Shown here: positions 16,231 through 25,165 of the stretch, in pieces
Layout: each line of letters begins with the position of its first letter
Numbering within the stretch: the first letter of the stretch is position 1
NCBI RefSeq assembly: GCF_016722895.1
Contig: NZ_JAEQNA010000014.1
Span: forward strand, 1 to 64,000
DNA: 64,000 bases
Reading direction: 5' to 3'
Source: Ramlibacter aurantiacus
GTDB lineage: Bacteria > Pseudomonadota > Gammaproteobacteria > Burkholderiales > Burkholderiaceae_C
Notes under the pieces: generated by a model
Told to the model about the DNA's origin: nothing
Database searches by the model: none
Seen by the model: only the letters and a program-made list of their open reading frames with translations
Position numbers and translations under genes: made by a program

Positions 16231-17091
16231 ATGGCCGCGACCATGGGCCATCCTTCCGCTCCTCCTGGCCGGCTTGCCGAGTGGCGCCGCCGCTTGTACC
16301 GCGTGATCTGGGAATCGGACACCCACGCGGGCCGGCTGTTCGACAAGATCGTGGTGGTGGCCATCGTGCTGAGCGTCGGCGTGGTGTTGCTGGACAGCGT
16401 GCAGTCGATCCGCGCGCGCCACGGGCCGGTGCTGAACGTCATCGAGTGGGGTTTCACCGCCCTGTTCACCATCGAGTACATCGCGCGGCTGGCCACGGTC
16501 GACCGCCCGCTGCGCTACGCGCGCAGCTTCTTCGGCATCGTCGACCTGCTGGCGGTCCTGCCCACGTACCTCGCGCTGTTCACGCCCGAGCTGCACGCAC
16601 TGATCGATGTGCGCATCCTGCGGCTGTTGCGCGTCTTCCGGATCTTCCGCCTGACCGAATACGTGGCCGAGTACCAGGTCATGGGTGCGGCCTTGTGGGC
16701 CAGCCGGCGCAAGATCCTCGTGTTCCTGGCGGCCGTGGCGATGATCGACCTGATCATGGGAACGATCATGTACGTGGTGGAAGGCCCGTCGAACGGCTTC
16801 ACCGACATCCCCACCTCGGTGTACTGGGCCGTGACCACCATGACGACGGTGGGCTTCGGCGACATCACGCCGCAGACCGACGTGGGGCGCTTCATCGCGT
16901 CGCTGATGATGCTCGTGGGCTGGGGCACGCTGGCCGTTCCCACCGGCATCGTCACGGCGGAGATGACGGTGCGCCGCCAGGCGCGCACACCGCTCGCGCT
17001 GCGCAGCTGCCCGGCCTGCGGCACCGGGAGCTACGGCCCCGAGGCGCGGTATTGCCAGCAGTGCGGCCACGCGCTGCCGCCCCTGCCCTGA
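16231..17091 (+). CDS. Voltage-gated potassium channel with C-terminal zinc ribbon
   Basis: The 286-residue product is a six-helix Kv-type channel. S1-S3 occupy about 37-125. S4 is RILRLLRVFRIFRL (about 128-141) with regularly spaced arginines. The pore loop contains the K+ selectivity filter TVGFGD (residues 206-211), followed by S6. After S6 there is no RCK domain; instead two CxxC pairs (Cys260/263 and Cys275/278) form a probable zinc ribbon. The ATG at 16231 overlaps a TAGAAT (16227-16232) that could be a -10 box, in which case the ATG at 16243 would be used. It is inner-membrane. Confidence 0.9.
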   Translation: MAATMGHPSAPPGRLAEWRRRLYRVIWESDTHAGRLFDKIVVVAIVLSVGVVLLDSVQSIRARHGPVLNVIEWGFTALFTIEYIARLATVDRPLRYARSFFGIVDLLAVLPTYLALFTPELHALIDVRILRLLRVFRIFRLTEYVAEYQVMGAALWASRRKILVFLAAVAMIDLIMGTIMYVVEGPSNGFTDIPTSVYWAVTTMTTVGFGDITPQTDVGRFIASLMMLVGWGTLAVPTGIVTAEMTVRRQARTPLALRSCPACGTGSYGPEARYCQQCGHALPPLP

Positions 17092-17102
17092 GACACCGCC
17101 GG

Positions 17103-18029
17103 TCAGCGCCTGCCGCTTGTCCGCGGCAGTGAGGCCGCCACTTCCCGGATGAGCGAGCGCAGCCACAGGATGGCCGGGTCGCGCTCCTGGTACTTGTGCC
17201 ACTGCAGCGTTTCCTTGAAGGCCGGGATGTCCACCGGGCAGGGCAGCACGCGCAGCGCGAAACGTTCGGCCATCAGCCGGGCCAGGCGCGTGGGCAGGGT
17301 GGCGATGCGCGGCGTGCCCACCAGCAGCTCGGGCACCAGCGTGAAGTTGGGCGCGATCACATCCTGCCGCCGCTGGCGCCGCGAGGCCGCGAGCATGCGC
17401 GCGTCGAAGGTGATGCGGCGCCCGCCCCCCCACTCGACGCCGACGTGGCCGGCCTTGAAGTAGTCGTCCTTCGACAGCCGCGCGCGGGCGCCGAAGTGAT
17501 CGCTGCTGACCAGGCAGGAGAAGTTGTCCTCGAACAGCGCCTCGCAGGGGTGGTCGGGCACGGTGGCGAAATCCGGCGCGACCAGCAGCTCGCACTCGCC
17601 GTTGTTCAGGTTCTGCGGCGACTGCGGGCTGAGGCTGCGCACGTCGAATTGCATCAGCGGCGCCACCGTGGCCGCGCGGCGCACCACTTCGGAAAACAGC
17701 ACCGTGATGACGTAGTCGGACGACTCGATGGTGAAGCGCCGGGTGGACGAGGCCGCATCGAAGGTGGGCCGCGCGCGCGAGATGGTCTGCACCTGCAGCA
17801 GCACGTCGCGCACCGGCGTCACCAGCTGCTCGGCCAGCGGCGTGGGCACCATGGCCTTGCCCACCGGCACCAGCAGTTCGTCCTCGAAGTAGCTGCGCAG
17901 CCGGCCCAGCGCCAGGCTGGTCGCCGGTTGGCTCAGGAACAGCCGCTCGGCCGCGCGGCTGACGCTGCGCGTCGCCAGCAGCGCGTCCAGCGCCACCAGC
18001 AGGTTCAGGTCGAGTTTGTTGAAGCGCAC
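17103..18029 (-). CDS. LysR-family regulator (NodD-like), divergent from monooxygenase operon
   Basis: The 308-residue product has an N-terminal winged helix (LDALLATRSVSRAAERLFLS, about 14-33) and a LysR effector domain. The start MRFNKLDLNLLVALDALL and the tail LQWHKYQERDPAILWLR are typical of the NodD/LinR-like branch. Translation probably begins at GTG 18029, with AGGAGAG just upstream. It is divergent from the monooxygenase gene at 18158, with a perfect 15-nt palindrome between them, so it is the likely regulator of that operon. It is clearly paralogous to the LysR at 26280. Confidence 0.9.
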   Translation of the reverse strand: MRFNKLDLNLLVALDALLATRSVSRAAERLFLSQPATSLALGRLRSYFEDELLVPVGKAMVPTPLAEQLVTPVRDVLLQVQTISRARPTFDAASSTRRFTIESSDYVITVLFSEVVRRAATVAPLMQFDVRSLSPQSPQNLNNGECELLVAPDFATVPDHPCEALFEDNFSCLVSSDHFGARARLSKDDYFKAGHVGVEWGGGRRITFDARMLAASRRQRRQDVIAPNFTLVPELLVGTPRIATLPTRLARLMAERFALRVLPCPVDIPAFKETLQWHKYQERDPAILWLRSLIREVAASLPRTSGRR

Positions 18030-18043
18030 GGTACCGCTCTCCT

Positions 18044-18058
18044 ATTTGCGCCGCAAAT
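18044..18058. promoter_or_regulatory. Probable LysR operator palindrome
   Basis: ATTTGCG-C-CGCAAAT is a perfect 7-bp inverted repeat with one central base. It contains the LysR T-N11-A signature (T at 18045, A at 18057). It sits 14 nt upstream of the LysR GTG, immediately before its ribosome site, and 99 nt upstream of the divergent monooxygenase ATG. This geometry suits autorepression plus activation of the operon. Confidence 0.6.
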
Positions 18059-18157
18059 CGGACGCTTTTGAAGAATTCATTTTCCATGAGGCCGCCCAAG
18101 GCCGAATATCGCGCCACTGCCTGGGGCCATGAGCGCCGCGGGCGCTGGAGACAAGCG

Positions 18158-19663
18158 ATGGAATGGGATGTGATCGTGGCCGGCGGCGGCCCTTCGGGAC
18201 TCACCGTGGCGGCTGAACTGGCCGCAGCCGGCGTGCGCACCCTGGTGCTGGAGCGGCGCACCGAGGGCGTGCAGTCGCGGGCCGGCACCCTCTTGCCGCG
18301 GGTGCTGGAGTTGTTCGACGCGCGTGGCATCGCCGACCGCTTCGTGCGCCAGACCCGTGAAGTGGCGCAGCAGCCCTTCCGCTCCTCGCACATCTGGGCC
18401 GGCTTCCATCCGATCCGCTGGGAGTACCTGCAGTCGAGGTTCGGCTTCACGCTGGGCCTGCCGCAGAACATGACCGAGGAGATCCTGTGGGCCTGGGCGC
18501 AGGAGTGCGGCGCCCAGGTGCAGCGCGGGGCCAGCCTGGAGACCTTCACGCAGCATGCCGACCACGTGCAGCTGAGCGTGGTGGACGACGGCGGTGCGGC
18601 ACGCACGCTGCGCGCCCGCTACCTGGTGGGCGCGGACGGCGGCCGCAGCACGGTGCGCAAGGTGGCGGGCATCCCCTTCGAAGGCCACTCGGGCACCTTC
18701 CGCGGCATCGTCATCGACACCGAGCTGGAGGCGCCCTGGCCGGGCGGCCGCATCAACGTGGACAACGAGATGGGCTGGGTACGCGGCTATGTGTTCGGGC
18801 GCGGCATCAGCCGCTTCAACATCGTCCACCGCGACCGCCGGCACGCGCCCAAGGACGAGCCGGTCACCCTGGAAGAAGCGTTGCGGTGCATCCGCGACGT
18901 GCACGGCACCGACTACGGCATCACCTCGTACCGCTGGGCCTCGCGCTTCGACGACCAGATGCGCGCGGTGCCGCGGCTGCGCGAGGGCCGCGTCTTCCTG
19001 GTGGGCGAATCGGCCCGCATCCACTACCCGGCCAGCGGGGTCGGCATGAACTTCTGCCTGCAGGATGCCTTCAACCTCGGCTGGAAACTGGCCCACGTGG
19101 TGCGGGGCCTGGCCGATGAGAGCCTGCTCGATTCCTATGACACCGAGCGCATGCCGGTGCTGCGCGAGCTGCTGGCCAGCGTGCAGGCGCAATGTGCGCT
19201 GCAGTTCAACTTCGAGCCCACCGGCATCGCCCTCAAGCGGCACCTGGAGCGGCACCTGGTGCCACTGCCCGACGTGCAGCGCCAGCTGGTGCTGGAGCTG
19301 TGCGGGCTGACCCAGCCCTATGCCGCGCCTCCCGGCAGCCACGCGCTGGCCGGCCTGCGCGCGCCCGATCCCGACCTGGTGCTGATGGATGGCCGCACGA
19401 CGCGACTGGCCGAGCTGCTGCGCGAGCGCCGCGCGGTGCTGCTGGACCTGGAGGGTGATGCACCCGCCTTGCCCGACCCCGGCCCGGTGCCGGCCAGCGT
19501 GGTCCGGGTGCGCGCCAGTGCGCCGCGGCGGCCCGCCGGGCTGGAAGGCGTCAAGCGGCTGCTGGTGCGCCCCGATGGCTACGTGGCCTGGGCCACCGAC
19601 GGCGTGGCGGCCGGGCCGAGCCTGGCCGAGGCCTTGGCCTTCAGCCTGAAGGTGGCCGCATGA
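18158..19663 (+). CDS. FAD-dependent aromatic monooxygenase (MhpA/phenol hydroxylase-like)
   Basis: The 501-residue product belongs to the class A flavoprotein hydroxylases, which add one oxygen to an aromatic ring using NAD(P)H and O2. The dinucleotide-binding motif GGGPSGLTVAAELAAAG is at about 8-24, followed by the DG motif region GADGGRSTVRK. The second FAD motif usually reads GDAAH...P.GG.G.N; here it is GESARIHYPASGVGMN, so the Asp is Glu and the His is Arg. The ATG at 18158 follows GGAGACAAG and starts directly at the FAD fold. It is first in an operon and overlaps the amidohydrolase gene by 4 nt. The substrate is unknown. Confidence 0.85.
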   Translation: MEWDVIVAGGGPSGLTVAAELAAAGVRTLVLERRTEGVQSRAGTLLPRVLELFDARGIADRFVRQTREVAQQPFRSSHIWAGFHPIRWEYLQSRFGFTLGLPQNMTEEILWAWAQECGAQVQRGASLETFTQHADHVQLSVVDDGGAARTLRARYLVGADGGRSTVRKVAGIPFEGHSGTFRGIVIDTELEAPWPGGRINVDNEMGWVRGYVFGRGISRFNIVHRDRRHAPKDEPVTLEEALRCIRDVHGTDYGITSYRWASRFDDQMRAVPRLREGRVFLVGESARIHYPASGVGMNFCLQDAFNLGWKLAHVVRGLADESLLDSYDTERMPVLRELLASVQAQCALQFNFEPTGIALKRHLERHLVPLPDVQRQLVLELCGLTQPYAAPPGSHALAGLRAPDPDLVLMDGRTTRLAELLRERRAVLLDLEGDAPALPDPGPVPASVVRVRASAPRRPAGLEGVKRLLVRPDGYVAWATDGVAAGPSLAEALAFSLKVAA

Positions 19664-20991
19664 CCCGCGTGCTCCTGAGGGGCGGCTGGATCATCTCCAT
19701 GGACCCGGCCATCGGCGACCTGCGCACCGGCGACCTGCTGATCGAAGGCGAGCGCATCGCCGCCGTGGCGCCGCGCATCGAGGCCGACGACGCCGAGCAC
19801 GTCGACGCGCGCGACATGATCGTGCTGCCCGGCTTCGTCGACACGCACCGCCACACCTGGCAGACCTGCGTCCGGCACCGCTATGCCGACATCGACCCGC
19901 AGATCTACTTCGCGGAGATGCTGGGCCGCAAGGGCGCGGCCTTCCGGCCCGAGGACGTGTACGTGGGCACGCTGCTCGGGGCGGTGTCGGCGCTGGACGG
20001 CGGCATCACCACCCTGCTGGACTGGGCCCACGTGCAGAACAGCCCCGAGCACACCGATGCCGCCATCCAGGCGCTGCGCGATGCGGGCATCCGCGGCGTG
20101 TTCGCGCACGGCTGGCCGCTGGTCGACGGCGCCTCGTGGATGTTCGACAGCGAGCGCGGCCACCCCGAGGACATCCGCCGCCTGCGCGCGCAGGTGTTCG
20201 CCTCCGACGACCAGCTGCTCACCCTCGCCATGGCCGCGCGCGGCCCCGAGATGGCCCGGCGCGAGGTCTGGCTGGCCGACCTGCGGCTGGCGCGCGAGCT
20301 GGACATCCGCTCGAGCATCCACATGGGCGCCTACGCGCGCAACGCGCCGGTCCGGGCCATCGCCCAGATGCACGAGGCCGGCGTGCTGGCCGACGACCTC
20401 ACCTTCGTGCACTGCTGCCACTGCGGTGACGACGAGATCTCGATGATGGCCGACGCCGGCGTCAGCGCATCGCTGGGCGTGCACTGCGAGATGAACGCGC
20501 AGGGCATCGGCGACATTCCGTTCGACCGGCTGCTGGCGGTGGGCATCCGCCCCAGCCTCAGCGGCGACACCGAAACCAAGTGCTCGGGCGACATGTTCAC
20601 GCAGATGCGCCACGCTTTCGCGTACTACCGCTCGTGGATGGGCGGCGGCCATTCGACCGCGACCCATGCGCCGCCGACGATGTCGCTGCGCGACGCGCTG
20701 GAGTTCGCCACCGTGGCCGGGGCGCGCGCCAACGGGCTGGACCGCCAGGTGGGCTCGCTCACGCCCGGCAAGCAGGCCGACCTGATGCTGCTGCGCACCA
20801 CCGACCTGAACCTCACGCCTGTGTCCGACGCGGTGGGCGCGGTGGTGCTGGCCGCGCATCCGGGCAACGTCGATACCGTGTTTGTCGCCGGGCGCGCGGT
20901 CAAGCGCGGCGGTCGGATGGTCGGCGTGGATCTCGATGCCCTGCGCCAGCGCGCGCAGGACTCGCAGGCCTATGTGCTGGGGCTGCCATGA
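19660..20991 (+). CDS. Amidohydrolase (TrzA/AtzA/SAH deaminase-like)
   Basis: The 443-residue product is a metal-dependent amidohydrolase of the chlorohydrolase/deaminase subgroup. Metal ligands are visible as His63-x-His65 (VDTHRHTW), a His in SSIHMGAY, a His in FVHCCHCGDDE and an Asp in LSGDTETKC. The C-terminal composite sheet GSLTPGKQADLMLL is typical. The family deaminates or dehalogenates N-heterocycles or opens cyclic amides. Its place after a ring hydroxylase suggests it acts on a hydroxylated nitrogen-containing intermediate, which is inference. It overlaps both neighbours by 4 nt. Confidence 0.88.
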   Translation: MTRVLLRGGWIISMDPAIGDLRTGDLLIEGERIAAVAPRIEADDAEHVDARDMIVLPGFVDTHRHTWQTCVRHRYADIDPQIYFAEMLGRKGAAFRPEDVYVGTLLGAVSALDGGITTLLDWAHVQNSPEHTDAAIQALRDAGIRGVFAHGWPLVDGASWMFDSERGHPEDIRRLRAQVFASDDQLLTLAMAARGPEMARREVWLADLRLARELDIRSSIHMGAYARNAPVRAIAQMHEAGVLADDLTFVHCCHCGDDEISMMADAGVSASLGVHCEMNAQGIGDIPFDRLLAVGIRPSLSGDTETKCSGDMFTQMRHAFAYYRSWMGGGHSTATHAPPTMSLRDALEFATVAGARANGLDRQVGSLTPGKQADLMLLRTTDLNLTPVSDAVGAVVLAAHPGNVDTVFVAGRAVKRGGRMVGVDLDALRQRAQDSQAYVLGLP

Positions 20992-21977
20992 GCGCGCACG
21001 TGCCCCTGGACCCGCAGCTCGCGGCCATCGTGGCGGCCATCGGTGCGCGCGGCGAGCCGCCGCCCTTCGAAGGATCGGCGCCGGAAAGCCGCGAGCGCAT
21101 GCGGCGTGCGGTGCGGTCGGCACGCGAGCGCACGCCGCCCATCGCCGTGGGCGGTACCGAGGACGCGCTGGCGGTGGACGGACCCTTGCAGGTGCCGGTG
21201 CGCGTGTACCGGCCGCCCACCGCATCGGCCTTGCTGCCCACCGTCGTCTTCTTCCACGGCGGCGGCTTCGTGCTCGGCAGCGTCGAGACCGCGGACGACA
21301 TCGCGCGCAAGCTGTGCGCGCAGGTGAACGCGGTGGTGGTCTCGGTCGAATACCGCCTCGCGCCCGAACACCCCTATCCCGCGGCGCACGACGACGCCCT
21401 GGCAGCCACCCGCTGGGCGCTGGGCAACGCGCAGGCGCTCGGTGGCGACGCGGCCCGTGTCGCGGTGGCCGGTGAGAGCGCCGGCGCCAACCTGGCGGCG
21501 TCCACTGCCTTGCGCCTGCGCGACGAAGGGGTACGGCTGGCCGCGCAACTGCTGGTGGTGCCAGGTGTCGACGTGGCGCGCGACACCTCGGCGCTGCCCA
21601 CCGACACGCCCCTGCTCACGGCCGCCGACCTGCGCGCCATCTCGCGCCTGCTCATGGGCGGCCGCCCTGAACTTGCTGCCGGCTTCCCGCCTTCGCCGCT
21701 GCGTGCGCCGTCGCTGGCGGGCTCGCCACCGGCCGTCATCGCGCTGGCCGGCCACGATCCGCTGCAGGGCGAGGGCGAGGCCTACGCGCGCCGCCTGCAG
21801 GCCGACGGCGTGCCGGTGGACCTGATGCGCTTCCCCGACATGTTCCATCCGTTCTTCGGCTTCTTCGCGGCCAGTGCCGCGGCATGCCGCGCCCACGACC
21901 TCATCTGCCGTGCCTTCAGGGCACGCTTGCACTCGCCCCTTCCCTTGCCATCACAGCCCCCAAAGGAGACACCATGA
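20988..21977 (+). CDS. Alpha/beta hydrolase, hormone-sensitive lipase family
   Basis: The 329-residue product shows the HSL-family signature: oxyanion motif VFFHGGGFVLGS, nucleophile elbow VAGESAGANLAA, a catalytic Asp in LAGHDPLQGEGEAYA and the catalytic His in FPDMFHPFFGF. The N-terminal cap region (about 1-80) is Ala/Arg-rich. It probably hydrolyses an ester or amide in the same pathway as the upstream amidohydrolase. The start at 20988 overlaps the previous stop (ATGA). Its stop in turn overlaps the next ATG. Confidence 0.88.
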   Translation: MSAHVPLDPQLAAIVAAIGARGEPPPFEGSAPESRERMRRAVRSARERTPPIAVGGTEDALAVDGPLQVPVRVYRPPTASALLPTVVFFHGGGFVLGSVETADDIARKLCAQVNAVVVSVEYRLAPEHPYPAAHDDALAATRWALGNAQALGGDAARVAVAGESAGANLAASTALRLRDEGVRLAAQLLVVPGVDVARDTSALPTDTPLLTAADLRAISRLLMGGRPELAAGFPPSPLRAPSLAGSPPAVIALAGHDPLQGEGEAYARRLQADGVPVDLMRFPDMFHPFFGFFAASAAACRAHDLICRAFRARLHSPLPLPSQPPKETP

Positions 21978-22951
21978 AACCGATCGACCTCGTGCGCCGC
22001 GCCGCGACCCTGCTCACCCTGCTGGCCGCCGTCGGCGCCAGCCATGCCCAGGGCTACCCGACCAAGCCCATCCACGTGGTGTTCCCGTACCCGCCCGGCT
22101 CGCCGCCCGATGCCATCGGCCGCCTCATCGCCGACAAGGCCTCGAAGATCCTGGGCCAGCCGCTGGTCTTCGAGAACAGGCCCGGCGCCAACGGCATCCT
22201 GGGCACCGGGCAGGTGGCGCGCGCCACGCCCGATGGCTACACGATCCACCTCAACACCACCTCGGGTTTCCTGCTGAACAGCTTCGTGCGCAAGGACCTG
22301 GCCTACGACCCGGTCAAGAACTTCACGCCCATCATCGCGCTGGCCGACATCCCGGTGGCGCTCATGACCAGCGCCCGGGTGCCGGCCAGCAACACGCGCG
22401 AGTTCGTGCAGTACCTGAAGCAGAACCCCGGCAAGCTGAACTACGCCAGCGTGGGCAACGGATCGTTCAACCACCTGTTCATGGAGCAGCTCAAGGCCGC
22501 GGCCGGCGTGGACCTGGTCCACGTGCCCTACCAGGGCGCGGGCACCATCCCGGCCGAGCTGATGTCGGGCCGCATCGACGCCACCGTGCTCAGCGTGGCC
22601 AGCGTGATGGGCCAGTGGAAAGCGGGCCAGGTGAAGGTGCTGGCCATGATGTCGAGCAAGCGCAGCCCGGCGCTGCCGGAGGTGCCGGCGATCACCGAGA
22701 CCTTCAGCGACTTCCGGCCCTTCACCAACTGGATCGGCTTCCTCGCGCCCGCCGGCACGCCGGCCCCCATCGTGGCCCGCCTGAACGAGGCGTTCCGCGC
22801 GGTGCTGCAGCAGCCCGACGTGCTGGCCAGGATCGAGCAACAGCAGTGGACCCCCATCGGTGGCACGCCCGAGGACTTCAAGGCCAGCATCGCCGCCGAC
22901 ATGAAGGTCATCGGGGACGCGGTCGGCAGCGCGGGCATCAAGCCGGAGTGA
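21974..22951 (+). CDS. Bug-family (TctC) periplasmic solute receptor
   Basis: The 325-residue product is a Bordetella-uptake-gene type binding protein of tripartite tricarboxylate transporters. It has a Sec signal peptide cleaved after SHAQ (near residue 26), then the family motif YPTKPIHVVFPYPPGSPPD and ENRPGANGILGTGQVARATP. The C-terminus has GTPAPIVARLNEAFRAVL. AAAGGAG precedes the ATG. No tctA/tctB genes are nearby in this operon, so it either uses a distant membrane pair or the tctBA at 50-52 kb. It probably captures the pathway substrate. Confidence 0.92.
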   Translation: MKPIDLVRRAATLLTLLAAVGASHAQGYPTKPIHVVFPYPPGSPPDAIGRLIADKASKILGQPLVFENRPGANGILGTGQVARATPDGYTIHLNTTSGFLLNSFVRKDLAYDPVKNFTPIIALADIPVALMTSARVPASNTREFVQYLKQNPGKLNYASVGNGSFNHLFMEQLKAAAGVDLVHVPYQGAGTIPAELMSGRIDATVLSVASVMGQWKAGQVKVLAMMSSKRSPALPEVPAITETFSDFRPFTNWIGFLAPAGTPAPIVARLNEAFRAVLQQPDVLARIEQQQWTPIGGTPEDFKASIAADMKVIGDAVGSAGIKPE

Positions 22952-23036
22952 GGATGCGTCATCATGGCGCGCCGGCGTGCCGGCGGGCATCCCCCGCCGC
23001 CCGGCCGACGACGACCGAACCACCACAAGGACAACC

Positions 23037-23900
23037 ATGAGACTCATCGCCTTCGTCAATGACCAGGGGCGGCCCGCGCTCGGCGCCCGGGTCGACGCCG
23101 ACCACCTGCTCGACCTCACCGCCGCCGGCGCCCCCGCCACGCTGGACGAGGTGCTGCGCCAGGGCGAGGCCGGCTTTGCCGAGCTGCGCCGCACCCTCGA
23201 TCGCGCCACCCGCCGCGTGCCCTTGGCCGGCCTGCGCTGGCTGCCCCCGGTGGCGGACCCGGCCAAGGCCTTCGCCATCGGCCTGAACTACCTGGACCAC
23301 GCCGCTGAAAGCAACTTCGAGCCGCCGAAGTACCCGGTGGTGTTCCAGCGCTACCGCTCATCCTGGGTGGCCCACGAACAGCCGCTGGTGCGCCCGCGCG
23401 TGTCCACGCAGTTCGACTACGAAGCCGAGCTGGTCGCGGTCATCGGCAAGGGCGGTCGCCACATCGCGCCCGAGCGGGCGCTGGAACACGTGGCGGGTTA
23501 TTCGATCTTCAACGACGGCTCCATCCGCGACTGGCAGCTGCGCACCAACCAGTGGCTGCTGGGCAAGAACTTCGACGCCAGCGGCTCCTTCGGCCCCGAG
23601 TTCGTCACCGCCGACGAGCTGCCCGAAGGCGCCAAGGGCCTGCGCGTGCAGTGCCGCCTGAACGGCCAGGTGCTGCAGGACGCCAACACGCGCGACATGA
23701 TCTTCGACGTGGCCACGCTGGTGTCCACCTGCTCGTCGGCGATGGCGCTGCAGCCGGGCGACATCATCATCACCGGCACCCCGTCGGGCGTGGGCATGGC
23801 GCGCAAGCCGCCGGTGTGGATGAAGGCCGGCGACGTGTGCGAGGTGGAAGTCGAGAAGGTGGGGGTGCTGCGCAACCCGGTGGTGGACGAAGCGGCCTGA
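23037..23900 (+). CDS. Fumarylacetoacetate hydrolase family protein
   Basis: The 287-residue product has the FAH fold used for C-C bond hydrolysis, decarboxylation or hydration in aromatic catabolism. Visible motifs are AIGLNYLDHAAES, the metal-binding DYEAELVAVIGKGGRHI with its E-x-E pair, YSIFNDGSIRDWQ (third acidic ligand), and the C-terminal GDIIITGTPSGVGMARKPP. Length is typical of the single-domain members. I took the ATG at 23037, with CAAGGACAA before it. It lies 85 nt after the Bug gene and is probably in the same operon. Confidence 0.9.
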   Translation: MRLIAFVNDQGRPALGARVDADHLLDLTAAGAPATLDEVLRQGEAGFAELRRTLDRATRRVPLAGLRWLPPVADPAKAFAIGLNYLDHAAESNFEPPKYPVVFQRYRSSWVAHEQPLVRPRVSTQFDYEAELVAVIGKGGRHIAPERALEHVAGYSIFNDGSIRDWQLRTNQWLLGKNFDASGSFGPEFVTADELPEGAKGLRVQCRLNGQVLQDANTRDMIFDVATLVSTCSSAMALQPGDIIITGTPSGVGMARKPPVWMKAGDVCEVEVEKVGVLRNPVVDEAA

Positions 23901-23964
23901 GGCCCGCCAGCCCCGGCTGGTGCCGCACTGGGGCCACCCAGCGGGTGCAGCTGGAGCCCCGACC

Positions 23965-25134
23965 ATGACAACCCAGATCCCCACCCCCGACGCCCACCAG
24001 GAACTGCGCGAGGCGCTGCGCGACCTGTGCGGCCGCTTCGACAGCGCCTACTGGCAGAAGGTCGATGCCGAGCGCGGCTACCCCGAAGCTTTCGTCGACG
24101 CGCTGACCGAGGCCGGCTGGATGGCCGCGCTCATTCCGTCCGAATACGGCGGCTCGGGGCTGGGCCTGACCGAAGCCTCGGTGATCTTGGAGGAGATCAA
24201 CTTCTCCGGTGGCAACTCGGGCGCGCTGCACGGGCAGATGTACAACATGAACACGGTGCTGCGGCACGGCTCGGACGAGCAGAAGCGCATCTACCTGCCG
24301 GACATCGCCGGCGGCAGGCTGCGACTGCAGTCCATGGCCGTGACCGAACCCACCACCGGCACCGACACCACCCAGCTCAAGACCACCGCGGTGAAGCAGG
24401 GCGACCGTTACGTGGTCGACGGCCAGAAGGTCTGGATCTCGCGCATCCAGCACTCCGACCTGATGATCCTGCTGGCCCGCACCACGCCGCTGTCGCAGGT
24501 GCGCAAGAAGAGCGATGGCATGAGCGTCTTCATCGTCGACCTGCACCGGGCCATCGGCAACGGCATGACGGTTCGGCCCATCATGAACATGGTGAATCAC
24601 GAGACCCACGAGGTGTTCTTCGACGGGCTGGAGATTCCCGAGGAGAACCTCATCGGCGTCGAAGGCCAGGGCTTCCGGTACATCCTCGACGGGCTGAACG
24701 CCGAGCGCACGCTGATCGCCGCCGAATGCATCGGCGACGCCTACTGGTTCGTGAACAAGGCCCGCGCGTACGCCGCCGAACGCGTCGTCTTCAACCGCCC
24801 CATCGGCCAGAACCAGGGCGTCGCGTTCCCGATCGCCGACGCCTACATCGAGGCCGAGGCGGCCAACCTGATGCGCTTCAAGGCCTGTGCGTTGTTCGAC
24901 GCGCACCAGCCTTGCGGGGCCGAGGCCAACATGGCCAAGTACCTGGCGGCCAAGGCCTCGTGGCAGGCCGCCGACATGTGCCTGCAGACGCACGGCGGCT
25001 TCGGCTTCGCGCACGAGTACGACGTGGAGCGCAAGTTCCGCGAGACGCGGCTCTACCAGGTGGCGCCGATCTCGACGAACCTGATCTACGCGTACGTGGC
25101 CGAGCACGTGCTGGGGCTGCCGCGGAGTTTTTGA
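23965..25134 (+). CDS. Acyl-CoA dehydrogenase family protein
   Basis: The 389-residue product has the FAD-binding block LQSMAVTEPTTGTDTTQLKT, the WISRI strand and the C-terminal QTHGGFGFAHEYDVERKFRE of the family. At the usual catalytic Glu position near the C-terminus (YEGT in medium-chain enzymes) it has YQVA. A Glu is present instead in helix G (LNAERTLIAAE), the position used by isovaleryl- and long-chain acyl-CoA dehydrogenases. No CoA ligase is adjacent. It is the last gene of the 18-25 kb catabolic cluster; the substrate is unknown. Confidence 0.88.
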   Translation: MTTQIPTPDAHQELREALRDLCGRFDSAYWQKVDAERGYPEAFVDALTEAGWMAALIPSEYGGSGLGLTEASVILEEINFSGGNSGALHGQMYNMNTVLRHGSDEQKRIYLPDIAGGRLRLQSMAVTEPTTGTDTTQLKTTAVKQGDRYVVDGQKVWISRIQHSDLMILLARTTPLSQVRKKSDGMSVFIVDLHRAIGNGMTVRPIMNMVNHETHEVFFDGLEIPEENLIGVEGQGFRYILDGLNAERTLIAAECIGDAYWFVNKARAYAAERVVFNRPIGQNQGVAFPIADAYIEAEAANLMRFKACALFDAHQPCGAEANMAKYLAAKASWQAADMCLQTHGGFGFAHEYDVERKFRETRLYQVAPISTNLIYAYVAEHVLGLPRSF

Positions 25135-25165
25135 GCGCGGACCGTGCCAGGGTCGCCGGCTTGTC

